From contig JAFZSP010000040.1 of NCBI GenBank assembly GCA_017619335.1, forward strand, positions 1 to 44,079: DNA of 44,079 bases. The letters are read 5' to 3'. The notes below the pieces were generated by a model. That model ran no database searches, was not told the DNA's origin, and saw only the letters and a list, made by a program, of their open reading frames with translations. The translations under genes were made by a program, and so were the position numbers. Shown here piece after piece: positions 17,495 through 24,936 of the stretch (position 1 is the stretch's first letter; the number at the start of each line of letters is the position of its first letter). This DNA comes from Bacteroidaceae bacterium (GTDB lineage Bacteria; Bacteroidota; Bacteroidia; Bacteroidales; Bacteroidaceae).

Positions 17495-18352
17495 ATGAGG
17501 GCTCTTCTTGATTTTATTGTCCGGTATTACCACTGGTTCCTGTTTCTTGCACTGGAAGGGCTCAGCCTCGTGCTGCTCTTCCGGTTCAATCATTATCAGA
17601 GCAGTGTGTGGCTGACCACTGCCAACACAGTGGTGGGCCACATGGATACTTGGCAGCAGCAGGCACTGCGTTATGTGAACCTTGGTAAGGAGAATCAGGA
17701 ACTGATGCGCCGTAACCTGGTGCTGGAGTATAACATCTCCCTGCTGACAGACCAACTTGCCAAGTTGACACATGACAGTACCTTCACCGAGCGTCGCCAG
17801 GCCGAGCGCTTCGACAGCCTGAACATGATTCCTGCACGGATTGTCACCAACAGCGTGCTCTATCGCAACAACTTCCTCACCATTGACGTTGGCGAGCGCG
17901 ACGGCGTCCAGCCAGAGATGGGCGTGGTCTGTGGCACAGGCATTGTGGGTATCATCTATATGACCTCGGATCACTTTTCCATCGTCCTGCCACTGTTGAA
18001 CAGCCGTTCCCACATCAGTTGCCGACTGCGCGGAACAGGCTATTTCGGCTATCTGAAATGGGATGGACGTCACCCGATGTATGCCGTGCTGGACGATATA
18101 CCCCGCCACGCCCACTTCAAGGTGGGAGACATCGTGGAGACCAGTGGTTTCAGCAATGTCTTTCCACCTGGTATCTTTGTGGGCAAGGTCAGTGCCATTG
18201 AGAACAGTGATGACGGTCTGAGTTACAAGCTCTTTGTGCATTTGGGCACCGACTTCTCCCGTCTGCAGAATGTAGCTGTCGTGGCCCAAGAGTTCCAGCC
18301 CGAAGTCAAGGCATTGGAAGAACGTGCCGACAGCCTTGCGGCCAAGAACTGA
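17495..18352 (+). CDS. mreC: rod-shape protein MreC
   Basis: 285 residues. One transmembrane helix (about 10-30), a coiled-coil stretch (about 55-95), then the periplasmic beta-rich MreC domain with NNFLTIDVGERDGVQPEMGVV, GIVGIIYMTSDHFSIVLPLLN and GDIVETSGFSNVFPPGI. MreC links MreB to PBP2 and RodA in the elongasome. It starts 36 bp after mreB; the short gap carries a repetitive gttgtaaggttgtgaggt stretch. Confidence 0.95.
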   Translation: MRALLDFIVRYYHWFLFLALEGLSLVLLFRFNHYQSSVWLTTANTVVGHMDTWQQQALRYVNLGKENQELMRRNLVLEYNISLLTDQLAKLTHDSTFTERRQAERFDSLNMIPARIVTNSVLYRNNFLTIDVGERDGVQPEMGVVCGTGIVGIIYMTSDHFSIVLPLLNSRSHISCRLRGTGYFGYLKWDGRHPMYAVLDDIPRHAHFKVGDIVETSGFSNVFPPGIFVGKVSAIENSDDGLSYKLFVHLGTDFSRLQNVAVVAQEFQPEVKALEERADSLAAKN

Positions 18353-18389
18353 GCGCCCCAGGTTCCACCCGCTAAGACGACAATCTCTC

Positions 18390-18929
18390 ATGTTTAAGTT
18401 CACTCTTGAAGATATGGTCATAATTTTTCTACAACGTCTGCTGTGGTTGGTGGCGCTTGTTGTCGCTCAGATGATGGTGTTCAACAACGTCCACATCTTT
18501 GGCTATGCCACCCCTATGCCATACGTCTATCTGTTGTTGCTGTTCCCGTTGGGCACGCAGCGTTGGTTGATTCTCCTGTGGGGATTCTTCTGCGGCCTGC
18601 TGTGTGACGTGGTGTCCCTGACAACGGGTATCGGCGCTGCCGCCATGACGCTGGCAGCCTTCGTTCAGCCTCCGTTGCTGCGCCTCATGGCTCCCAAGGA
18701 CGCTGCCGAGGACATGCATCCCAGCTTCTCGACCATGGATTTCTGGCCATACGTCCGTTATGCGGCAGTGGTGACGTTTGTCTTCTGTGCAGCTTATTTC
18801 CTGTTGCAGTCCTTCACATTCTTCCACATCCTTGATCTCCTGATCGCTTTCCTCTCATCCTGGCTGCTGACGCTTCTGGTCTGTGTGGCCATTGAGGGGG
18901 TACGCGGCGGCAGGAAGAAGAGTCTCTGA
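18390..18929 (+). CDS. mreD: rod-shape protein MreD
   Basis: 179 residues from ATG 18390. About five membrane helices (RLLWLVALVVAQMMVF, YVYLLLLFPLG, LILLWGFFCGLLCDVV, YAAVVTFVFCAAYFLL, LLIAFLSSWLLTLLVC). Upstream in-frame codons from 18324 overlap mreC and add a basic, non-membrane segment, so the later ATG is preferred. MreD is poorly conserved in sequence; size, topology and position between mreC and PBP2 make the call. Confidence 0.9.
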   Translation: MFKFTLEDMVIIFLQRLLWLVALVVAQMMVFNNVHIFGYATPMPYVYLLLLFPLGTQRWLILLWGFFCGLLCDVVSLTTGIGAAAMTLAAFVQPPLLRLMAPKDAAEDMHPSFSTMDFWPYVRYAAVVTFVFCAAYFLLQSFTFFHILDLLIAFLSSWLLTLLVCVAIEGVRGGRKKSL

Positions 18930-18931
18930 AC

Positions 18932-20779
18932 ATGGAGAACCCTCATCTGTCATATCGGTCCTACGTCTTGGGTGCCGCTGTGGTGCTCATTATTGTCATC
19001 TATGTGCTGCGACTGTTCTCGCTGCAGCTCTCGTCGGATGACTATAAGCTGCGTGCCGACTCCAACGCTTTTATGCGTCGCATCCAGTTCCCGGCCCGTG
19101 GTGCCATCACAGACCGCAATGGCAAGTTGTTGGTTTACAACCAGCCGGCCTACGACATCATGGTGGTGATGAAGGAGCAGGTGGGAGTGGATACGATGGA
19201 CTTGTGTAACAGCTTGGGAATCACTCGTGACTGGTACGACCGCCGCATGGCAGAGATCAAGGACAAGTACCGCAATCCCGGCTACTCTCCCAACACTCCG
19301 CAGCTGTTCATGAGCCAACTCTCCGTCAAGGAATTCTCCCAGTTTCAGGAAAAGCTCTTCCGCTTCCCGGGTTTCTATACCCAGAAGCGCAGCATCCGAC
19401 AATATACAGGTCCCTACGCGGCACACATCCTCGGAGATGTCGGAGAAGTGAATCCTGCCGACATCGAGGCAGATGACTATTACCGTTCGGGCGACTACAT
19501 CGGCACCCAGGGCATCGAACGCAGTTATGAACGTCAGTTGCGTGGCGTCAAGGGTTCCGAAATCCTGCTGCGTGACGTCCAGGGGCGCATCAAGGGCCGT
19601 TATCAGGACGGTCGCTTTGACCAGCAACCCATCCCGGGCAAGAACCTGACGCTGTCCATCGACCTGGATCTCCAGAAGTTGGGCGAGCGACTGATGCAAG
19701 GCAAGTTGGGCAGCATCGTGGCCATTGAACCATCTACGGGTGAGATCCTCTGCATGGTCTCTTCACCCTCCTTTGACCCCAGACAGATGGTGGGTCGCCA
19801 ACGCGGCAAGAAACATCAGGAGCTGTCACGTGACCCCATGAAGCCCCTGCTCAATCGTGCCATCATGGGCTTGTTTCCCCCAGGCTCCACCTTCAAGACC
19901 TCACAGGCACTCACCTTCTTGCAGGAAGGCATCATCACCCCCCAGACGGCCTATCCCTGTAGTCACGGTTTTCACTTCAAGGGCCTCACAGTGGGTTGTC
20001 ACGGTCACGGCTCTCCGCTGCCGTTGATACCCGCCATCGGTACTTCCTGCAACGGCTATTTCTGCTGGGGACTCTATCACATGCTTGGCAACCGCACAAA
20101 ATACCCAACAGTCCAGGATGCCATGACGTGCTGGAAGAACCACATGGTGGCGATGGGCTTTGGTTATCAATTGGGTGTGGATCTGCCGGGTGAGAAGCGG
20201 GGGCTGATACCCAATGCAGCCTACTATGACAAGGCCTACAAAGGTTCGTGGAACGGACTGACCGTCATCTCCATCTCCATCGGACAGGGCGAGGTGCTGC
20301 TGACGCCCCTGCAGATTGCCAACCTGTGTGCTACCATCGCCAATCGCGGATGGTTCATCACCCCGCACGTCGTCAAGGCCATCCAGGACGAAGAGATTGA
20401 CTCCCTCTACACCACGCGACGTCACACCCTTGTCTCCCCAGTTCATTATCAGACCGTTGTGGAAGGCATGCAGCGAGCTGTGGAGGGCGGCACGTGCCAC
20501 TCCGCCCGTGTCCCCTGGTACATCACCTGCGGCAAGACGGGTACGGCACAGAACCGCGGTCACGACCACTCCGCCTTCATGGGCTTTGCGCCCAAAGACA
20601 ATCCGAAGATTGCTGTGGCGGTCTATGTGGAAAACGGAGGCTGGGGCGCCACCTACGGCGTGCCCCTCGGTGCCCTGATCATGGAACAGTACATCAATGG
20701 CCACCTCTCGCCCGAGAGTGAGAAGAAGGCAGAAATATTTGCAAACAAGACAATTAACTATGGCGGTTACGAAAGATAG
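18932..20779 (+). CDS. mrdA: penicillin-binding protein 2
   Basis: 615 residues, the class B transpeptidase of the elongasome. One N-terminal membrane anchor (about 13-33), a pedestal/dimerisation region with FPARGAITDRNG (53-64), then the transpeptidase domain: SxxK Ser319-Lys322 (PPGSTFK), SxN Ser372-Asn374 (TSCN) and KTG 535-537 (CGKTGTAQN). All catalytic motifs are intact. The start is 2 bp after the mreD stop, and the 3' end overlaps rodA by 20 bp, so the transglycosylase and transpeptidase are co-translated. Confidence 0.96.
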   Translation: MENPHLSYRSYVLGAAVVLIIVIYVLRLFSLQLSSDDYKLRADSNAFMRRIQFPARGAITDRNGKLLVYNQPAYDIMVVMKEQVGVDTMDLCNSLGITRDWYDRRMAEIKDKYRNPGYSPNTPQLFMSQLSVKEFSQFQEKLFRFPGFYTQKRSIRQYTGPYAAHILGDVGEVNPADIEADDYYRSGDYIGTQGIERSYERQLRGVKGSEILLRDVQGRIKGRYQDGRFDQQPIPGKNLTLSIDLDLQKLGERLMQGKLGSIVAIEPSTGEILCMVSSPSFDPRQMVGRQRGKKHQELSRDPMKPLLNRAIMGLFPPGSTFKTSQALTFLQEGIITPQTAYPCSHGFHFKGLTVGCHGHGSPLPLIPAIGTSCNGYFCWGLYHMLGNRTKYPTVQDAMTCWKNHMVAMGFGYQLGVDLPGEKRGLIPNAAYYDKAYKGSWNGLTVISISIGQGEVLLTPLQIANLCATIANRGWFITPHVVKAIQDEEIDSLYTTRRHTLVSPVHYQTVVEGMQRAVEGGTCHSARVPWYITCGKTGTAQNRGHDHSAFMGFAPKDNPKIAVAVYVENGGWGATYGVPLGALIMEQYINGHLSPESEKKAEIFANKTINYGGYER

Positions 20780-22136
20780 AAGTCTGATACACAGTCTGGA
20801 CTGGCTCACCATTTTCGTTTACGTGGCTCTGTTGGGTCTCGGATGGATGAGCATCTGCGGAGCCTGTTACGAATATGGCGAACCCAAGGACTTCCTCTCC
20901 TTGGCTTCTTTCTCCACCCGAACGGGCATGCAGTTGGTGTGGATCGGCACTTCCATCCTCTTGGGTGGCGTCATTCTGCTGTTAGACGACCGCATCTTCG
21001 ACACCTTTGCCTATCTCATCTATGGCGCCATGCTCATCCTGCTGCTGGCCACGCCTTTCCTGGCGCACGACATCAAGGGCTCGCTCTCGTGGATCAAGAT
21101 AGGCTCCTTCAGCTTGCAGCCCGCAGAGTTTGCCAAGTTCGCCACGTCCCTGGCACTGGCCAAGTTCATGAGTACCTACGGCTTCAAGCTGGAAGGCTCG
21201 TGGAAAAACCTTATCATCTGTTCGACATTGATGCTGTTCCCCATGGCCCTCATAGTCATGCAGAAGGAGACGGGGTCTGCACTCGTCTATTTCAGCCTTT
21301 TCCTCATGCTCTATCGCGAAGGGATGCCAGGCAGTTTCCTGTTCACAGGCATCGCAGCGGTGGCCTATGTGGTTGTGGGGCTGCGTTTTAGCGAAGAAGA
21401 AGTGCTGGGCGGACTATTGAATATGGGCGACATTTACGTAGCGTTGCTCATTCTGGTCTTCGTGGGCGTCCTGCTCTATGTCTATTGTCGGCGCTCGGCC
21501 ATCATGAATTCCTCAGAATACACGGGAGCAGCAGGTTCTTTCATCGCCATTCGCCAGCGACGCTACTTTTATATACTGCTTTTTGCCCTGGGCTCCATCG
21601 GCCTGCATCTCTCTGCCGGCACCCTTGTGAACCACCTGGCCGAGCACCAGCAGAAGCGCATTCAGGTGTTGTTGGGCCTGCGCGACGACCCTTCCGGCGT
21701 GGGCTACAACGTGATACAGGCCAAGATTGCCATCGGCTCGGGCGGACTGGAAGGAAAGGGCTTCCTCAACGGCACGCAAACCAAGCTCAAGTATGTCCCC
21801 GAGCAAGAGACGGACTTCATCTTCTGCACCGTGGGCGAGGAGCAGGGCTTCATCGGGTCGGCCATCGTCCTCATCCTGTTCATGACGCTGCTGCTGCGAC
21901 TGTTGTATCTGTCTGAACGACAACCCACTGCCTTCGGGCGCGTCTATGGCTACTGCGTCTTCTCCATCTTCTTCTTCCACGTTCTCATCAACATCGGAAT
22001 GGTGCTGGGACTGATGCCCGTCATCGGCATTCCCCTGCCCTTCTTTTCCTACGGAGGCTCCTCCCTCTGGGGCTTCACCTTCCTCCTCTTTATCTTCCTG
22101 CGCATGGATGCCGCCCGCATCCGAATGCAGTGGTAA
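20760..22136 (+). CDS. rodA: rod-shape peptidoglycan glycosyltransferase RodA
   Basis: 458 residues, SEDS family, which polymerises lipid II with PBP2. About ten membrane helices. SEDS motifs include KGSLSWIKIGSFSLQPAEFAK, KETGSALVYFSLF and the C-terminal GMVLGLMPVIGIPLPFFSYGGSS-like block. A segment between the two halves (about 235-275) is more polar than in E. coli. ATG 20760 is preferred over upstream in-frame 20697, which would place a basic tail inside PBP2. Last gene of the elongation block; a phage-gene relic begins right after the stop. Confidence 0.95.
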   Translation: MAVTKDRSLIHSLDWLTIFVYVALLGLGWMSICGACYEYGEPKDFLSLASFSTRTGMQLVWIGTSILLGGVILLLDDRIFDTFAYLIYGAMLILLLATPFLAHDIKGSLSWIKIGSFSLQPAEFAKFATSLALAKFMSTYGFKLEGSWKNLIICSTLMLFPMALIVMQKETGSALVYFSLFLMLYREGMPGSFLFTGIAAVAYVVVGLRFSEEEVLGGLLNMGDIYVALLILVFVGVLLYVYCRRSAIMNSSEYTGAAGSFIAIRQRRYFYILLFALGSIGLHLSAGTLVNHLAEHQQKRIQVLLGLRDDPSGVGYNVIQAKIAIGSGGLEGKGFLNGTQTKLKYVPEQETDFIFCTVGEEQGFIGSAIVLILFMTLLLRLLYLSERQPTAFGRVYGYCVFSIFFFHVLINIGMVLGLMPVIGIPLPFFSYGGSSLWGFTFLLFIFLRMDAARIRMQW

Positions 22137-22282
22137 AAAAGAAGGGTGTAACGATTTTTTACCCCCTTATCTTCTGCATCCACATGCTCTTGAACAGCTT
22201 TATGAGGATTCTTGTACCCCAGCGCCTCCGCCACGTCCTTGCACACGAAGAGCTGTTCTCCCGAAAAACGTCCCGCGTCCCA
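22137..22282 (-). pseudogene. BRO-N (phage antirepressor) fragment
   Basis: Read on the minus strand from about 22261, the text GEQLFVCKDVAEALGYKNPH, then KAVQEHVDAEDKGV, is clearly the BRO-N domain found at the start of phage antirepressors. There is no start codon with a family N-terminus. The similarity stops at the rodA end, after which the frame runs antisense into rodA. About 40 residues survive of a domain of about 100. It is a remnant of a former mobile element, not a working gene. Confidence 0.75.
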
Positions 22283-22331
22283 GCGTCCCAGTAAGCAGGT
22301 ACCATATATGCAATGACTGTGTTTTCTCTCT

Positions 22332-22383
22332 GTCTTACCCTGAAAAACGTTGTTTTTGATTCAACGTTTTTTCAGGGTAAGAC
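22332..22383. terminator. strong inverted repeat, likely terminator
   Basis: Arms 22332-22352 and 22362-22383 (GTCTTACCCTGAAAAA-CGTTG) pair over 21 bp with one extra T; the loop is 9 nt. It lies between the convergent rodA (plus) and GH31 (minus) genes, about 200 bp from rodA and 108 bp from the GH31 stop, and could stop transcription from both sides. Confidence 0.6.
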
Positions 22384-22435
22384 AATTCCCTTAAGCGCAC
22401 CCCGGGTTTCACAAGGGCGTAGTCGCGAATTCGCC
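22381..22435 (+). repeat. 55-bp dispersed repeat, copy 1
   Basis: Starts gacaattccctta and contains GCGCACCCCGGGTTTC and a palindromic GCGAATTCGC. The second copy is at 43604-43658 in the same orientation, with three differences in 55 bp. It abuts the inverted repeat at 22332-22383. Confidence 0.85.
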
Positions 22436-22490
22436 TGAAGAAGCACTTTCAAGACAGTAAAGCCGTGACTTTGCCTCAATGAGCGATAGG

Positions 22491-24914
22491 TCAGAGGCAG
22501 CGGCTGACTTTGCGGCCGTTGTAGGGGATGACCGTGGTGGTGCCGTCGGGGAGGATGACGGTGAACTGGCGGGAAGGCACCATCGCGGGGAAGGAGCCTC
22601 GGCGTGCATCGATGGAAAAGCGATGACGGTTGTTATCCCAGCGGAAGGTAATGCGGGAGGCCTGTCCTTGCTCGTAGGCAGTGGTGGTGCCGTCGTCCTC
22701 GTAGAGGGTGAAGGCGGCATCAGCACCGGGCACAAGGGCGAGGGTGTCCCCAGCCAGGGGGATGATGGAGCCGGCACGGGCGAAGACGGGGATTTCTGCG
22801 TCTGTCACAGGAACGTCAGCATAGCGGCCGCCGTCGAAGGGCTGAGCGTTGAGGACATTCCACTGGTACCAGCCGCCGGGCGTGGGAGGCAGATAGACGC
22901 GCCAGGAGGTGACGTCGGGAGCAGTGACGGGACACACGAGGAGGGCTGGCCCAAACATATATTCTGTCTTCTGACGGAGGGCTTCCTCATCGGTAGAGAA
23001 GTCAAAGACGAGGGGACGCATGAGCATTTGGCCACGCTCACTGACGGCAGCTGCGCACGTATAAATATAAGGTAACAGGCGCTCGCGCTCACGCAGGCAA
23101 CGGACGATGATGTGTTGTGCAGCGTCGCCATAGCGCCAGGGTTCGGTGTCGCTCTGGTAGCCGTGCACACGCATGAAGGGGAGGTAGGTGGCCACCTGAA
23201 TCCAGCGGAGCATGCGGCGGATGTAGTCCTGGTTGGTGTACTGGTCTCCGGGACGGAAGAAGCCACCGGCATCGTAGGTCCACCAGGGCTGCCCGGCGGC
23301 CATCATACCGAGTCCGGCAGTAATCTGTGTAGCCAGCGTCTGCCAGTCGTTACCCACGTCTCCGCTCCACATGGCAGAGCCGTAACGCTGAATGCCGGGG
23401 AAGCCGCTACGGGTGAGGATCATCGGGCGTGAGGTGGGGCGGTCTGCGCGCAGTCCTTCATAGACAGTCTTGTTGACCAGCAGCGGATAGACATTGCGCA
23501 CCTGTTCGCCAGCCCACTTCCCGCTGTTGACGCGGCGACCAGCGAGGTCATCGTTCTCGGGTTCCGTGGCGTCCTGCCACCAGGCGTCGATACCCTGCGG
23601 CACCAGTCGCTGGGAGAAGTTCTTCCAATAGGCGGCAGCAGCCTCGGGAGAGAAGAAGTCTATCCAGTCTGTGCCAGGAATGTAATGTCCGCCTGCGCTC
23701 ATCTGGCGGCCCACCTCACTGTTGACATCAATCTTGGACCAGACGCTGAGCATCAGACGCACGTCCATCGCGTGCAGGCTGTCTGTGAGGGCTCGCGGAT
23801 CGGGGTAGTACTGTTCGTCGAACTGCATGGCGTTCCAACCATACTTGCCCCACCACTGCCAGTCCTGCACGATGACGCTGAGGGGCATCCCCTCGCTGCG
23901 GAAGCGGCGGGCTGTCTGCAGGATTTCATCAGAGGAGTGGAAGCGCTCACGGCAATGGATGTAGCCAAAAGCCCAACGGGGCAACATGGGCGAGTGGCCT
24001 GTGAGGTCGTGAAGGGTGGAGAGAATCTCGTCTGGTGAACCCACGAAGACGGTGTAATCCACAATGTTATTGTCTGGAGAACGGAGGGTCGTGGTCTCAT
24101 CAATGGCACGCCAATGGAGCACGGGACGATCGTGGGCCTCAAGCTGTGCAGTGACATTGTGTGTGCCAGCCTGGAGGGTGACAATGGCAGACGCTGTGGG
24201 CGGCAGCCAGAGGTTGCGGGCATCCAGGATGGTTTCTCCGTCAATGACAAGGTGATGACGACGCGCCATCTTCTGTCCCACATCCAGGAGGAGGGCATAC
24301 TGCCCGTCGGCAGGCACAGTGAACTGCGCACTGAAGGCTCCACGCACGCGCTCCTCCCGACGGCCTCCAGCTGTGGTGGTGATGTTCACCACTTCACGCT
24401 CGCCACCTTCGCCGTTAGCGGTGAGAGGCAGGGCGTTTTCAGCGGGGTTGTAATCCACCATTCCATAGTTGTTCCAGAGCAGGCCGTAGCCCTTATTGCT
24501 GATGAGCACGGGGATGGAAATCTGCGTGTTCACCTGCGTGAGTCGGCGTGTAAGACCGCGGATATCGGAGAAGCCGTCCTGGAACTGTCCGAGGCCGTAG
24601 AGGTGGTCATCGGCAGGTGTGCGGAAAGTGAGCCCCGTCTGGTGGGATGTGGCCTCGAAGACGACGCGCCCCTTGCGGTCTCGAATGGTGAGACTGCCCT
24701 GCTGTACATCTGTGGTGACGCGGAGGTCACAGTGTTTCACGGGGCCGCTGGTGACGTAGAGCCAGTCGGGGAGGTCACTGGCAGTGGTGCCCGGGACGGC
24801 ATAACGGATGCGAACTGCATTGGGTGCCAGGGGCGTTACAGAGAACTGGTCTGCAGCGAGGACGTTTGTTACGAGAAGGAAGGTGGCAACGAGGCCAGTG
24901 AGGTTACGCTTCAT
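22491..24914 (-). CDS. secreted GH31 alpha-glycosidase (alpha-xylosidase type) with PA14-like insert
   Basis: 807 residues with signal peptide (cleavage near VLA-AD). An N-terminal GH31 beta-sandwich is interrupted by a PA14-like insert (about 185-275: FTVPADGQYALLLDVG, LVIDGETILDAR, LQAGTHNVTAQLEA). This architecture is known from xyloglucan alpha-xylosidases. The catalytic barrel follows, with nucleophile Asp448 (AWWQDATEPEN) and acid/base Asp519 (MWSGDVGND), then C-terminal beta domains. It is last in the minus-strand glycan cluster, 22 bp after the double GH43 gene. Removal of alpha-xylosyl groups from xylan or xyloglucan side chains is likely; alpha-glucosidase activity cannot be excluded. 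Confidence 0.88.
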   Translation of the reverse strand: MKRNLTGLVATFLLVTNVLAADQFSVTPLAPNAVRIRYAVPGTTASDLPDWLYVTSGPVKHCDLRVTTDVQQGSLTIRDRKGRVVFEATSHQTGLTFRTPADDHLYGLGQFQDGFSDIRGLTRRLTQVNTQISIPVLISNKGYGLLWNNYGMVDYNPAENALPLTANGEGGEREVVNITTTAGGRREERVRGAFSAQFTVPADGQYALLLDVGQKMARRHHLVIDGETILDARNLWLPPTASAIVTLQAGTHNVTAQLEAHDRPVLHWRAIDETTTLRSPDNNIVDYTVFVGSPDEILSTLHDLTGHSPMLPRWAFGYIHCRERFHSSDEILQTARRFRSEGMPLSVIVQDWQWWGKYGWNAMQFDEQYYPDPRALTDSLHAMDVRLMLSVWSKIDVNSEVGRQMSAGGHYIPGTDWIDFFSPEAAAAYWKNFSQRLVPQGIDAWWQDATEPENDDLAGRRVNSGKWAGEQVRNVYPLLVNKTVYEGLRADRPTSRPMILTRSGFPGIQRYGSAMWSGDVGNDWQTLATQITAGLGMMAAGQPWWTYDAGGFFRPGDQYTNQDYIRRMLRWIQVATYLPFMRVHGYQSDTEPWRYGDAAQHIIVRCLRERERLLPYIYTCAAAVSERGQMLMRPLVFDFSTDEEALRQKTEYMFGPALLVCPVTAPDVTSWRVYLPPTPGGWYQWNVLNAQPFDGGRYADVPVTDAEIPVFARAGSIIPLAGDTLALVPGADAAFTLYEDDGTTTAYEQGQASRITFRWDNNRHRFSIDARRGSFPAMVPSRQFTVILPDGTTTVIPYNGRKVSRCL

Positions 24915-24936
24915 TGGAGCTCAATTATTTAGGTGA

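Noticed and set aside
16736..18421. 561-residue minus-strand open frame across mreB, mreC and part of mreD
   Set aside because: It is antisense to three genes with intact motifs, and its translation shows no family features; it is a high-G+C shadow.
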